A stretch of 32,724 nucleotides of DNA from Psychrobacter sp. (GCA_029267175.1 JARIDJ010000028.1:1-32724), one strand, 5' to 3'; positions 16,308-25,671 are shown, counted from the first letter of the stretch. Numbers and translations are program-made. Notes: a model not told the origin generated them from the sequence alone.

Positions 16308-17840
16308 TTAGGGTTCGCTGACGACTGCTGCCGCGGCGGCAGCGGCGGCCTCTAGCGCGGCAATAGTAGCATCGTTAGTCATGGCATAGGCTTCATAAAG
16401 CTCGCAGCTTCTGGTATCGCCATTATCACAGGCTATGCTAAACCACTCCAAGGCTTTTTCACTGTCTTGCTCAACCCCATAACCGCCAGCATAAAACACC
16501 CCCATATTACGCTGACCGTTTGGGCTGTGCTGCGCGGCAGATAGCTGTAATAGCTCAAAAGCTTTGTCAAAATCTTGCGGCACGCCCATACCCATAGAGT
16601 ATAGAACCGCCATATTATTTTGGCCAGTAGCATCGCCCTGTGCGACGGACTGTTGGAGGAGCTGAGCGGCTTTGTCATAATCGCGCTCAACCCCTTGTCC
16701 ACTAGCGTATGCCCAGCCAAGCCCTGCTTGCGCGGTAGCATAGCCTTGATCGGCGGCTTTTTGATACCAGTAGACCGCTTGGCTATAGTCTTGCTCAACG
16801 ACGGTGCCGCTCTCATAAAAATAGCCGAGATTGTTTTGCGCGCCCGCTTCCCCTTGAGCCGCCGCTTTTTGGTACCAGTCATAAGCTTTGGCATAATCTT
16901 GCTCGACTGCGATGCCATCATTGTACAACACGCCTAAGTTATTTTGTGCGGTAGCATCGCCTTGAATGGCGGCTTTTTTGATAAGCCGATAAGCTTTGTC
17001 ATAGTCCACCTCTGCCCCTTCGCCGCTATAATACATCCAGCCAAGCGCGCTTTGAGCCAAAGCATTGTCATGATCGGCAGCTCTTTGATACCACTCGATA
17101 GCTTGGGCGTAATCCTGCTCAACGCCTAGCCCCGACTCATACATCAAGCCCAAATTATACTCGCCAGAGGCATCGCCTTGCCTAGCAGCTTGCTCAAACC
17201 AAGAGTAGGCTGCGGTATAATCTTGCGCCGCCCCTGTACCCTCAAAATACATAGCGCCAAGATTATTCTGCGCTTGTATATCGCCTTGAATAGCGGCTTT
17301 TTGATACCAGTAGAGCGCTTTGGCGCTATCTTGCTTGACACCTCTGCCTTGATCATAAAACACGCCTATATTGTACTGAGCGACGATATCGCCTTGTTCA
17401 GCCGCCTTTTCAAACCAATAAGCGGCCTGCCTATCATTCTGCTCAACGCCGCTGCCTATCTCGTACATAAGCGCTAGGTTTTTTTGGGCCAAAGGATTGC
17501 CTTGCTCAGCCGCTTTTTGATACCAGTAGACCGCTTTGACAAAGTCTTGTTCGATACCTTCGCCAAAATCATACATCAAGCCTAGATTGTTTTGTGCGGC
17601 GGTATTGCCTTGTTCGGCAGCTTGTTGATACCAGTAGGCCGCTTTGGCGCTATCTTGCTCAACTCCATTGCCTCTATCATACATCATCGCTAGATTGTAT
17701 TGAGCAGAGGCGGAGCCTTTAGCTGCTAAGGCTTGAGCGGTAATCAAACTATTTGCCTGCGCAAAAGCGCTAAGCGCAAACGCTAGGCTTAAGGCTATGA
17801 CTTGATAAGCAAGTTTTGGGTTTAATAACGATGCTTTCAT
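16308..17840 (-). CDS. Secreted Sel1-repeat protein inside the hsd operon
   Basis: From the ATG at 17840 this is a 510-aa protein with a signal peptide (MKASLLNPK, hydrophobic core, likely cut after SAFA-QA) and then 12 consecutive 36-residue Sel1-like repeats, each of the type AQNNLGxMYxxGxGVEQDxxKAxxWYQKAAxQGD. It ends with an Ala-rich tail (eight Ala in a row, then VVSEP). Sel1 repeats form an alpha-solenoid for protein-protein contacts. A TTG at 17858 gives a longer frame, but the ATG fits the signal peptide better. It should act in the periplasm or outer membrane, so it cannot join HsdMSR in the cytoplasm. It lies 95 bp after hsdS and 25 bp before hsdR; its partner is unknown. A possible own promoter lies at 17872-17877. 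Confidence 0.9.
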   Translation of the reverse strand: MKASLLNPKLAYQVIALSLAFALSAFAQANSLITAQALAAKGSASAQYNLAMMYDRGNGVEQDSAKAAYWYQQAAEQGNTAAQNNLGLMYDFGEGIEQDFVKAVYWYQKAAEQGNPLAQKNLALMYEIGSGVEQNDRQAAYWFEKAAEQGDIVAQYNIGVFYDQGRGVKQDSAKALYWYQKAAIQGDIQAQNNLGAMYFEGTGAAQDYTAAYSWFEQAARQGDASGEYNLGLMYESGLGVEQDYAQAIEWYQRAADHDNALAQSALGWMYYSGEGAEVDYDKAYRLIKKAAIQGDATAQNNLGVLYNDGIAVEQDYAKAYDWYQKAAAQGEAGAQNNLGYFYESGTVVEQDYSQAVYWYQKAADQGYATAQAGLGWAYASGQGVERDYDKAAQLLQQSVAQGDATGQNNMAVLYSMGMGVPQDFDKAFELLQLSAAQHSPNGQRNMGVFYAGGYGVEQDSEKALEWFSIACDNGDTRSCELYEAYAMTNDATIAALEAAAAAAAAVVSEP

Positions 17841-17871
17841 TTTTTTCTCTACAGGCAATAGCGCAGCATTG

Positions 17872-17877
17872 ATTATA
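17872..17877 (-). promoter_or_regulatory. Possible internal promoter (-10) for the Sel1 gene and hsdR
   Basis: A perfect TATAAT on the minus strand lies 32 bp before the Sel1 ATG, in the 95-bp gap after hsdS. The best -35 at 17 bp (TGCAAT) is poor, so the call is tentative. If real, hsdR and the Sel1 gene could be expressed apart from hsdM and hsdS. Confidence 0.35.
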
Positions 17878-17935
17878 CTTTTGGCCTTTTTGTTATTGCA
17901 TACAAATCTTATCTTGATGATGCATGAAATGCACC

Positions 17936-19180
17936 CTACAAATCTTTAACATCAGGCGCTTGCCAGCCGCGAACATCAATCTTACCAGTAACGGCAGCCG
18001 ATATTAAAGCGGTCCGGCGTTCTTGCATAAGTTGAATGGCTTTTTCTGCTTTGCTTACCAAATTTGAAAATACTGTTAACTTCTCATTTAGATAATGGCA
18101 AATCTTTTCCTGTTCATCAAATGGTGGAATAACAAAGCCTAACTCTAATAAATCTTCTTGAGTCATACTCGGTAAGGCAGTGTTTGTGGAAAGCTTATCA
18201 AAAGGAAATAACAATGCTTGATGATAAATATAATCTGGCTTAGCATTATCAAAAACTTCACTATAAAACATAGTATCAACTGTCCAGAACTTTCCTGAGA
18301 CTAATAGAGGTTTATCAATAGTTCCTTTTCTCCCAAATAATACAGACTCACCATTGAACAAATAATCCGAACTACGTTTAAAAATTCCACCCGACCCATA
18401 AACAGGGTAGCCACCACTTTCTACTTCTACAGCCTTATAGTCTCGACCATTACGAATTCTTAAAACATTTTTCAAGCGCCCTACTTCCCAATGCTCAGGC
18501 ACTTCCCCTAACCATTCAACACCCGAATCTTTCATCGGTACGTAAGAATTTAAGCCTTTAGTCACCGCATGACTAATTACCGCTTGGCGCTTCTCTTTTA
18601 ACAGTTTAATAAGGGTTTGTTGCTTTTCAATTAAGGTATCAATTTGGGAGGTTTCGTGGTCGAGAAAGTTGGCAACTTCGATTTGTTCTTCATAACTAGG
18701 TAATGCAAAAAGTAGGTTGCTAACTTGTTCTGCAGAAACTGCCTCAAATGTACTACCTGTAGATATAGCGTCTAGTTGATATTTATAAGAAGGTAATACC
18801 CACCATAGAAATGATTGCGTCATTTGACTGTTACTAGCTAAACTACAAAGACCTCGACCAATTCCATAAGTTGCATCTGCAATATTTAAAGCGCCAACGG
18901 GTGCTCTCACTGAAAATAGAAGATCACCTTTATTAGCTAACTTTCTAGGTACTGGGCAATATTGTTTTGCAGTCGGAGATATTTTCCCAAACTCTGCATT
19001 TCCTTGTAAAAATGGATAACCATATCCATCTAAATTACAGTCTTCAGAGTTTGGAGATTGTCCCATATTAAGAGTTGTTGAATATTTTATGCGTGACATT
19101 TCCCAATCTTTAGGAATTTCCCCCAACCACTCAACCCCAGAATCTTTATATTCTGAATAACTTAAATATTTCTCAGCCAT
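17936..19180 (-). CDS. hsdS: Type I restriction enzyme, S (specificity) subunit
   Basis: A 414-aa HsdS with two target recognition domains (about 25-170 and 230-355) and two conserved helical regions (about 170-215 and 360-405). Each half opens with a near-repeat, DSGVEWLGEIPKDWE and DSGVEWLGEVPEHWE, the usual pseudo-twofold layout. Each domain reads one half of a bipartite DNA site. The ATG overlaps the hsdM stop by one base (TAATG), so translation is coupled. The target domains are visibly more AT-rich than hsdM and hsdR, as expected where recognition domains are exchanged by transfer. I see no second or silent hsdS copy here. The recognition sequence cannot be read from the protein. Confidence 0.95.
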   Translation of the reverse strand: MAEKYLSYSEYKDSGVEWLGEIPKDWEMSRIKYSTTLNMGQSPNSEDCNLDGYGYPFLQGNAEFGKISPTAKQYCPVPRKLANKGDLLFSVRAPVGALNIADATYGIGRGLCSLASNSQMTQSFLWWVLPSYKYQLDAISTGSTFEAVSAEQVSNLLFALPSYEEQIEVANFLDHETSQIDTLIEKQQTLIKLLKEKRQAVISHAVTKGLNSYVPMKDSGVEWLGEVPEHWEVGRLKNVLRIRNGRDYKAVEVESGGYPVYGSGGIFKRSSDYLFNGESVLFGRKGTIDKPLLVSGKFWTVDTMFYSEVFDNAKPDYIYHQALLFPFDKLSTNTALPSMTQEDLLELGFVIPPFDEQEKICHYLNEKLTVFSNLVSKAEKAIQLMQERRTALISAAVTGKIDVRGWQAPDVKDL

Positions 19181-21597
19181 TACGAATGCACCTCACCCAA
19201 TAACTGCATAATCTCCTGACTGACCTTATCTAAGTCCGCATCAATCTCGGCAAGCAGCCTAGGCGGCTCGTACACATAAAAATGACGATTAAACGGTATC
19301 TCAAAGCCAACAATGCCGATCTCCTCATCGATAGCATCTACCTTATCGCTATTTATCCACGCATCCGGCACATGCGGCTGTACTTCGCGTTTGAAATAGT
19401 CTTCGATCAATTCGGTAGTAGTGATGCTAGGATCAAGCGGCACGTTTTCATAATCACGCAAATCGCTATCGGCTTGGAACTCGACGATTTTGGCGGGCTT
19501 ACTTAACTGTTTATTATCCGAGTTGAACGCTACCTTGACATGGTAGTTGTCTAAGCTAAACGCGCCATAGAGCGGATTGGTAGTTTTTACCGCCTTTTTT
19601 ATCACTGGTTCCGCTTCAGGGTTTTTCCACGTTATCGCCTCAAGTAGTTGTTTCTTTTCTTTGGCGTCCAGACTGATATCAAGATTGGTTTCTGCCTCTT
19701 TTAATGCTTGCTTAAACACAGTTTCAAACTCGTTGTAATCATCGAACTGGCGCGTACCGATACCTTGTTGCAGAGCTTTGGCTTTCGTCATAATCGCTAA
19801 CTGCTCTTGCCAAATTTTGCTACCCAGCACCTCTTTGATTTGCTTCTCTTTTAACTCACTAAAATCCGCCTTTATAAGTGCTCTTGCCTCTAATGTCACC
19901 GCGGATAAATCGCCATAGCTTTCATTAGTCCAATCTTGACCAAAAGCTTCATACAGCGCTGGCATCACCATATCAAAGGGTTTTGGCGCATAACGCAAGG
20001 TTTCTATCGCCTCATTGGAGAGCTGCGCCGATAGTCGTAGCGGCCGCTCAATAGTCAGGCGGCGATAGCCAAACTCGTGAGTGGCAAATATCTTACTGGC
20101 AAAGGTTTTGGCAGGAGCATGGCTAGGGTTAGCAGACTGACGACCGCGATTGGATTTTACTTCCTCAGGCTTATCGAGTACGCGCGCGTCCACCACTTCA
20201 AAGTCGCCAAAGCTGCGAATGATGGTCTTGATATCGTCCTCGCTCATCTCATTACGCTTGGAGCCTAATGATTTGCGCATCTTGCTATATAGATGACTGC
20301 CATCGATTAATTGCACTTTTCCTTGACGCTCGGGAGCTTTTTTATTACTAAGTATCCAAATATAAGTAGCGATACCGGTGTTATAGAACATATCGTTTGG
20401 CAAAGCGATGATGGCTTCTAGTAGATCGGCCTCAAGGATATAACGGCGAATCTCACTCTCACCGCTACCCGCGCCGCCAGTGAATAGCGGCGAACCATTC
20501 AAGATAATACCGATACGGCTGCCTTGATTGTGGTTTGAACTGTTTTGCGAGCTGCTGTCTGTCTCTTTATCATTATTAACAATCGGACGCATTTTGCTAA
20601 GCAGATGCATCAAGAATAATAGCGAGCCATCAGAGACGCGCGGCAAGCCTGCACCAAAGCGCCCATCAAAGCCTTTTTGCTCATGCTCGTCTTTGATCTC
20701 CCCTGCTATCTTTTTCCAGTCGACCCCAAACGGCGGGTTTGACAGCATATAATCGAACTGCTCGCCGACCAGCTGATCATTAGATAAGGTATTGCCGAGC
20801 TTAATATTATTGACCTCTTGGCCTTTGATCAGCATATCGGCTTTACAAATCGCATAAGACTCAGGGTTCAGCTCCTGCCCATAAGTGCGCATCACTGCCT
20901 CAGGATTTAGCTCAAGCACGTATTCCATACCGGAGGATAAAAATCCGCCCGTTCCGGCTGTTGGATCGTAAATAGTACGGATAATGCCGTCTTTGGTCAG
21001 CGCGTCATCATCTTCCATAAATACTAAGGACGTGGTTAAGCGCACAATATCGCGCGGGGTAAAGTGCTCGCCTGCGGTCTCATTAGAGCTCTCAGCAAAG
21101 CGGCGGATCAGCTCTTCAAAGATAAAGCCCATCTCATGATTGGATATCTTTTCAGGACTCAGATCAGTATTGGCGAACATCTGCACCACTTTATAGAGCA
21201 AATTGGCATCGGCTAGCTGCCCGACAAACTCTTCAAACTTAAAATGCTCAAAGATCTCCCGCGCGTCCTTGGAGAACGATTGCACGTAAGTATTAAGGTT
21301 ATCTTTGATATCGCTTTGACCCATCTTGCTAAGATCCATCGGCGAGATATTATAAAAAGGTCGCTTGCTGACACGCAATAAGAAGCGCTCTTGCGCCTCC
21401 TCTTTTAGCCCTTTATCAGCGATACGCTGACTCTCTGCCACCACCTCAGCTTTGGTCGCCTCTAACACGCACTCCAAACGGCGCAATAGCGTAAATGGTA
21501 GGATGATGCGACCGTACTGCGATTGCTTGAAGTCGCCGCGTAATAGATCAGCGACCGACCAGATAAAAGCAGCGGTTTGGGAAAAATTAGTACTCAT
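19180..21597 (-). CDS. hsdM: Type I restriction-modification N6-adenine methyltransferase, M subunit
   Basis: An 805-aa HsdM of the long subfamily. It has an N-terminal helical domain (about 1-150), the SAM-binding motif [11 protein letters not shown] (211-220) and the catalytic motif IV NPPF (287-290). The region after about residue 500 extends beyond the roughly 500-aa HsdM of EcoKI type and carries charged helices that may contact HsdS. A Ser/Asn/Gln-rich insertion (about 341-360) lies in the methylase domain. With HsdS it methylates adenines to protect host sites and supplies the DNA-recognition core for HsdR. It is first in the operon. The upstream gap has a possible -10 (TATACT, minus strand, about 21670-21675) but no clear -35. 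Confidence 0.96.
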   Translation of the reverse strand: MSTNFSQTAAFIWSVADLLRGDFKQSQYGRIILPFTLLRRLECVLEATKAEVVAESQRIADKGLKEEAQERFLLRVSKRPFYNISPMDLSKMGQSDIKDNLNTYVQSFSKDAREIFEHFKFEEFVGQLADANLLYKVVQMFANTDLSPEKISNHEMGFIFEELIRRFAESSNETAGEHFTPRDIVRLTTSLVFMEDDDALTKDGIIRTIYDPTAGTGGFLSSGMEYVLELNPEAVMRTYGQELNPESYAICKADMLIKGQEVNNIKLGNTLSNDQLVGEQFDYMLSNPPFGVDWKKIAGEIKDEHEQKGFDGRFGAGLPRVSDGSLLFLMHLLSKMRPIVNNDKETDSSSQNSSNHNQGSRIGIILNGSPLFTGGAGSGESEIRRYILEADLLEAIIALPNDMFYNTGIATYIWILSNKKAPERQGKVQLIDGSHLYSKMRKSLGSKRNEMSEDDIKTIIRSFGDFEVVDARVLDKPEEVKSNRGRQSANPSHAPAKTFASKIFATHEFGYRRLTIERPLRLSAQLSNEAIETLRYAPKPFDMVMPALYEAFGQDWTNESYGDLSAVTLEARALIKADFSELKEKQIKEVLGSKIWQEQLAIMTKAKALQQGIGTRQFDDYNEFETVFKQALKEAETNLDISLDAKEKKQLLEAITWKNPEAEPVIKKAVKTTNPLYGAFSLDNYHVKVAFNSDNKQLSKPAKIVEFQADSDLRDYENVPLDPSITTTELIEDYFKREVQPHVPDAWINSDKVDAIDEEIGIVGFEIPFNRHFYVYEPPRLLAEIDADLDKVSQEIMQLLGEVHS

Positions 21598-21772
21598 AGC
21601 ATTGTCTTATCGTTTGGATGTGTCGGTAATGGTTAATAAAGCGGGCAAGAATAAATGCTTGGAAGTATAGCGCAGAATAAATCGTCTCACTAGCGCAATC
21701 CGCTGCGCTTATGGCAAGTTTAATTAAGCCGTCTAAGATTTTACTTTAATATAGTGAATTCAGTATAAAAAC

Positions 21773-21855
21773 GATACAGCGGAACTGGGATGAATTTTGC
21801 GCAGCCTCTGTCAGCGTAGACACAGCACGCTAGGAAAATTTATACCAGTTCCGCG
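21773..21855 (+). repeat. Dispersed 83-bp structured repeat, copy A
   Basis: An 83-bp element whose reverse complement recurs at 27536-27618 (70 of 83 positions identical by hand count). The outer arms GGAACTGG (21781-21788) and CCAGTTCC (21845-21852) pair perfectly. A central 30-bp core (21801-21830) is invariant between copies and contains a smaller inverted repeat (CTGTC...GACACAG). Further similarity (TATCTATTTTATTT) continues to about 21884. No open frame or transposase is associated; a REP/MITE-like or RNA-structured repeat is likely. Confidence 0.85.
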
Positions 21856-21903
21856 CTAAAATATAATGTATCTATTTTATTTAGGATCGACTATAGCAAG
21901 CAG

Positions 21904-21934
21904 AAAAAAGCAGACACCAAAACTGGTATCTGCT
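21904..21934 (-). terminator. Terminator of the MDR oxidoreductase gene
   Basis: On the minus strand an 11-bp stem (21924-21934 with 21909-21919, one G-T type mismatch) is followed by six T. It lies 36 bp after the stop codon of the gene. A clear intrinsic terminator. Confidence 0.9.
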
Positions 21935-21969
21935 CTTACCTAAACTAAAATCAACAGCTTAACCGCTCA

Positions 21970-23097
21970 TTACTTTTGCGGCGTAATTAAGTATTTCTCA
22001 CCAGTGGCTTGTTTGCCATAAGCCGCTATCGACTTCATATCCAATACCTCTGCCAATGACACTTCATGAGTATAGCTACTAGCGAAAGTGGTAGTGATTT
22101 CATCCGCCACCCGCTTACGCATCGACATGACCGTATCGGTGCCTAATTTGCCTAGCGCATTGAATAATAAGAAGCCATTGACGCCCCAAGCAAAACCAAA
22201 GTTACGGTTTAGGGTAATAGGGCCACGGTTTAAGGCGCCATAGATATAAACCTGTTTGTAGGTGTCAGAGCCATAGACATTATATTCTGTGACGTCTTGG
22301 GTAATCGCCGCTTCCATACAATTAAGGATATCGCTGGCTAGTTGACCACCGCCGATCGGATCAAAAGCGATAGTCGCGCCGGTCTCAGCAATCGCCGCGG
22401 TTAAGTCAGCAAGGAAAGACTCTTTGCTAGAGTTGACCACATATTTTGCGCCCATATCGCGTAGCAAGGTTTCTTGCTCTTCTCTACGTACGATATTGAC
22501 CAAATCAATGCCATCCGCTAGACAAATACGGTTGAGCATTTGACCCAAGCTAGAGGCCGCCGCCGCGTGGACGATAGCTTTATGACCTTCAGCGCGCATG
22601 GTTTCGACCATTGCGAGTGACGTCAGCGGATTAACAAAAGAAGACGCGCCTTCTTTAGCCGTGGTGCCTTCTTTTAACGGTAAGCAGCTTTTGACATTAA
22701 CGCAGTGATATTGACGATAAGTACCACCGCCAATCACCGCTACCATCTTACCCATTAACGCTTGCGCGGCAGCTGACGAGCCAGCAGCAACCACGGTGCC
22801 TGCGCCTTCATTACCGACTGGCGTATCTTTATCTACCCGAGTTTTGACCGCTGACATAAACTTCTTAGGCACCTCAGCGCTAATCACTGGATTTTGCTCG
22901 CTGCCTGACTGCTGTGCGGTTGACATATCAGCAACGCTGAACATCACTGCTAAGTCTGAGGGGTTTAACGGTGCCGCTTCGATGCGTACCACTACTTCAT
23001 CAGCCTTAGGCTGCGGCATGTCAATCTCTTGCAACGCTAGAGTGAGCTTATTGTCTGAGCTGATGGTTGAGGTTAGTTGTATATTTTTATCGGTCAT
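21970..23097 (-). CDS. MDR-superfamily oxidoreductase (zinc-independent alcohol dehydrogenase / quinone oxidoreductase-like)
   Basis: A 375-aa medium-chain dehydrogenase/reductase. The GroES-like N-terminal domain has VVVRIEAAPLNPSDLAVM (about 35-52) and GNEGAGTVVAAG, where zinc enzymes have GHE; the Cys and His zinc ligands are missing. The nucleotide-binding domain has an unusual AAAASSLGQML in place of GGxGxxG, and AFDPIGGG later. Such proteins reduce quinones, enones or related carbonyls with NAD(P)H. The substrate is not evident. AGGAG lies 7 nt before the ATG. It diverges from the LysR gene across 188 bp, which suggests that LysR controls it. Confidence 0.8.
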   Translation of the reverse strand: MTDKNIQLTSTISSDNKLTLALQEIDMPQPKADEVVVRIEAAPLNPSDLAVMFSVADMSTAQQSGSEQNPVISAEVPKKFMSAVKTRVDKDTPVGNEGAGTVVAAGSSAAAQALMGKMVAVIGGGTYRQYHCVNVKSCLPLKEGTTAKEGASSFVNPLTSLAMVETMRAEGHKAIVHAAAASSLGQMLNRICLADGIDLVNIVRREEQETLLRDMGAKYVVNSSKESFLADLTAAIAETGATIAFDPIGGGQLASDILNCMEAAITQDVTEYNVYGSDTYKQVYIYGALNRGPITLNRNFGFAWGVNGFLLFNALGKLGTDTVMSMRKRVADEITTTFASSYTHEVSLAEVLDMKSIAAYGKQATGEKYLITPQK

Positions 23098-23183
23098 AGG
23101 TTTGCTCCTGCAAAGTATTCATTTTATTTTAGGGTTAGTATTTAACTCAAAGCTATTATTACTGGTTTTAATAAGCTTGTATA

Positions 23184-23219
23184 TGTCTTAAGCTGCCAAT
23201 CACTATTGCTTTTAAGACA
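23184..23219. promoter_or_regulatory. Inverted repeat between divergent oxidoreductase and LysR genes
   Basis: Arms TGTCTTAA (23184-23191) and TTAAGACA (23212-23219) match perfectly with 20 bp between them, in the 188-bp divergent gap. The placement suits a LysR-type operator or overlapping promoter control, although the spacing is longer than the classic T-N11-A box. Confidence 0.4.
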
Positions 23220-23285
23220 ATAACAGCGCGAAAATAGCTAGTTATGCCGTTTATTTGATATAGAAGCTATTAATGGAGAAATAAG

Positions 23286-24209
23286 TTGGATCAATTACGT
23301 GCCATCCGTTATTTTTGTAAAGTTGCCGAAACCGGCAGTTTTACCAAAGCGGCAAAGAGCTTTAACGTACCGCCGTCATCGCTCTCAAGGCGAGTGGCGG
23401 ACTTAGAAAAAAGCTTGGGCGCGACCTTACTCAAGCGTTCAACGCGCCTGGTCAAACTGACAGAAGTTGGGCAGATTTATTATGAAGATATGCAGCAGGT
23501 ATTAAGCCAGCTCAAGCAAAGCCATGAAACGGTGCGCAGTTATCAAAGCACGCCCATGGGACGTCTACGCATTAGCTCGATGGTCGGTTTTGGCGAAAAG
23601 ATATTATTGCCGCTGCTAGACGAATTCAGCGCCTTATATCCTGAGATTGTATTAGATATCAGCCTCAGTGATGAATTATCGACCCTCGGACGTGATGATG
23701 TCGATATTGCTATTCGCGGTGGTTACGCGCCCAATGAGCGCGTGCTCGCGATAAGGCTGATGGACAATGGCTTTATTCCGGTCGCCGCGCCCGCTTATTT
23801 AGAGAAGTATGGTGTGCCTAAGACGGTAATGGAATTAAAGCAGCATAATGGCCTTTATTTTAAAGCGCCAACTGGGGCAATGCCTTGGCTAGCTCGTATC
23901 AGCGAACAATGGCAGGACGTCTCAGGGCCGGCGGTCGCAATCTCCAACAATGGCGATTGGCTGGCAAAAAAAGCCTGTAATGGCGAGGGTATCTTGATGT
24001 CGACTCGCTGGGCGTTGGCGTCTTATCTTCAGTCAGAGCAATTGCTGGAGCTCACCTTTGAGCATGAGCTAGCTATCACTCAACACGCGGATATGGCGGT
24101 ATATTTGCTCTATCAAAAACAGCGCTACTTAGTGCCTAAAGTTAAAGCGGCGGTAGACTTTTTGGTGAATAGAATAAAAAACAGTTATAGTGGACTGGCT
24201 ATAAAATAA
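23286..24209 (+). CDS. LysR-family transcriptional regulator
   Basis: A 307-aa regulator. The N-terminal winged helix-turn-helix (about 1-60) includes GSFTKAAKSFNVPPSSLSRR, and a substrate-binding-like effector domain (about 90-300) follows. The start is TTG at 23286 with GGAG 8 nt upstream; the family start MDQLRAIRYF supports this rare start codon. It resembles the CrgA/AaeR-like group of LysR proteins that often control a divergent oxidoreductase. That neighbour is the likely target, possibly with autoregulation. The effector is unknown. The ynj-type transport genes follow on the same strand after 145 bp, with their own likely promoter. Confidence 0.92.
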   Translation: MDQLRAIRYFCKVAETGSFTKAAKSFNVPPSSLSRRVADLEKSLGATLLKRSTRLVKLTEVGQIYYEDMQQVLSQLKQSHETVRSYQSTPMGRLRISSMVGFGEKILLPLLDEFSALYPEIVLDISLSDELSTLGRDDVDIAIRGGYAPNERVLAIRLMDNGFIPVAAPAYLEKYGVPKTVMELKQHNGLYFKAPTGAMPWLARISEQWQDVSGPAVAISNNGDWLAKKACNGEGILMSTRWALASYLQSEQLLELTFEHELAITQHADMAVYLLYQKQRYLVPKVKAAVDFLVNRIKNSYSGLAIK

Positions 24210-24275
24210 ATACAGGGTAGCTGGGATAACCGGGGTAACTGGGATAGCGGTACTACGTTTATTTAAGCTCAGCTA

Positions 24276-24281
24276 TATAAT
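24276..24281 (+). promoter_or_regulatory. Putative -10 of the ynjBCD-like operon
   Basis: A perfect TATAAT lies 73 bp before the preferred start of the binding-protein gene. No good -35 is seen 16-18 bp upstream. Just before it (24219-24249) are two imperfect copies of CTGGGATA, which could be an operator or chance. Confidence 0.35.
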
Positions 24282-24354
24282 GAGTCAGCCATTCAAAGTA
24301 AACTACTACCCTAGCGCATAAATCACTGTGATTGATTTAGAAACGGAACCGCAA

Positions 24355-25671
24355 ATGCACGTTATCAACTCTTTGCTAGCTTTAACCAAGCTCAAAACGC
24401 TTAATAAGCTAAGCCGCTATAGCGGTTTTGCTGTGCTACTTAGCGTTTGTCTAGGGATTTCTGCTAGCAGCGCCTCTAGCATTCATGCCGCAAACGATAG
24501 CGCTCAGTCGCCATGGCAGCAGTTGCAAAATAGCGGTGAGAACCAAGACGTTTACTTTCACACTTGGGGCGGCGATCCACAAATTAACGCCTATATTCAG
24601 TGGGCGGCGGACGCGCTCAAGGATAAATATAATGTTAACTTAGTCCATGTGAAATTAAGCGACACTAGTGAAGCGGTCAGCCGCGTATTGGCAGAAAAAT
24701 CTGCTAATAATAATCAGCAAGGAAGCGTTGATCTGATTTGGATCAATGGCGCTAACTTTGCCACCATGAGTGACAATGACTTATTATTAAAAGATTGGGC
24801 CAGTAACTTACCTAACTTTAAATTAACTGATCCTAAGAATAACCCAGCGGTGACCCTTGATTTTGGGGTGCCGACCCAAGGGATGGAAGCGCCATGGGGA
24901 CAAGCCTCGCTGACCTTTTATTATGATAGTTTGGCGCTTGATAAGCCGCCAGCTACTTTAAGCGAGCTCGCCAGTTGGACCCAGCAAAACCCTGGCCGCT
25001 TTAGTTATCCAAAGCCGCCTGACTTTTTGGGTATGAGCTTTTTGAAGTATGCTTTGGTAATACTGCATGAGCAAAACGATGCTAAGACTGGCAGCGATAG
25101 CAGAGCGCAGCTCGATCAGCCAGTCACTGAAGCTAATAAAGAAGTAGTACTCAAGCCGCTATGGCAGTTCTTAGATACGCTGCATCCAAGCCTTTGGCGT
25201 GACGGCCAACAGTTCCCACAAAGTGGCGCGCAGATGCGCAGGCTTGTCGATGATACTGAGCTGAGCCTCGCCTTTACCTTCTCAGGCCCTGAAGTACCAG
25301 CCGCGGTGCAGCGTTATGACCTACCGCCGAGCATCCGTAGCTATGCTATGCGTGATGGCAGCTTAAGTAACACCCATTTTGTCGCTATACCCTATAATGC
25401 CAGCCACCCTGAGGCAGCGCAATTGGTCGCTAATTTTTTATTAAGCCCCGAGGCGCAAGCGTATAAACAGCAGCCTAGCGTTTGGGGCGATAAAACAGTG
25501 CTAGTACCGGCTATGCTTAGCCCAGAACAGCAAGCACTATTCAAAACGACTAAGCCGCATCCAAGCGCGCTAGCTTTTGATGCCATCAAACGCACGGTTA
25601 GTGAGCCGCATCCGAGCTGGGTTGATGCCATTATGCAAGGTTGGCAGACGCGCTACGGAGTCAGCCAATGA
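24355..25671 (+). CDS. ynjB: ABC transporter substrate-binding protein, YnjB family
   Basis: A 438-aa periplasmic binding protein. A signal peptide (hydrophobic stretch around YSGFAVLLSVCLGISA, cleavage likely near IHA-AND) is followed by the solute-binding domain, with HTWGGDPQINAYIQW at its start and DLIWINGANFATM at about 135. It resembles E. coli YnjB, whose ligand is not established. The frame is open from a GTG at 24328, but that has no ribosome-binding site; the ATG at 24355 has a weak CGGAA and suits the signal peptide better. The stop overlaps the permease start (ATGA), a sign of coupled translation. Confidence 0.85.
   Translation: MHVINSLLALTKLKTLNKLSRYSGFAVLLSVCLGISASSASSIHAANDSAQSPWQQLQNSGENQDVYFHTWGGDPQINAYIQWAADALKDKYNVNLVHVKLSDTSEAVSRVLAEKSANNNQQGSVDLIWINGANFATMSDNDLLLKDWASNLPNFKLTDPKNNPAVTLDFGVPTQGMEAPWGQASLTFYYDSLALDKPPATLSELASWTQQNPGRFSYPKPPDFLGMSFLKYALVILHEQNDAKTGSDSRAQLDQPVTEANKEVVLKPLWQFLDTLHPSLWRDGQQFPQSGAQMRRLVDDTELSLAFTFSGPEVPAAVQRYDLPPSIRSYAMRDGSLSNTHFVAIPYNASHPEAAQLVANFLLSPEAQAYKQQPSVWGDKTVLVPAMLSPEQQALFKTTKPHPSALAFDAIKRTVSEPHPSWVDAIMQGWQTRYGVSQ

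Larger units (their letters stand above)
21598..21969. other. Intergenic region between hsdM and the MDR oxidoreductase
   Basis: 372 bp without a gene. Next to hsdM lies a small hairpin (AGCGCA/TGCGCT, 21692-21709) with no T run. The centre holds the structured dispersed repeat (21773-21855), and the right end holds the terminator of the oxidoreductase gene. No coding frame with a credible start was seen. Confidence 0.7.

Noticed and set aside
16433..16921. 162-codon open frame on the minus strand
   Set aside because: Out-of-frame shadow of the Sel1 repeats; the repeated DNA keeps other frames open by chance.
12995..21597. R-M region as a complete mobile island
   Set aside because: No integrase, tRNA end, attachment-site repeats or transposase were seen. 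Only hsdS shows clearly different composition.
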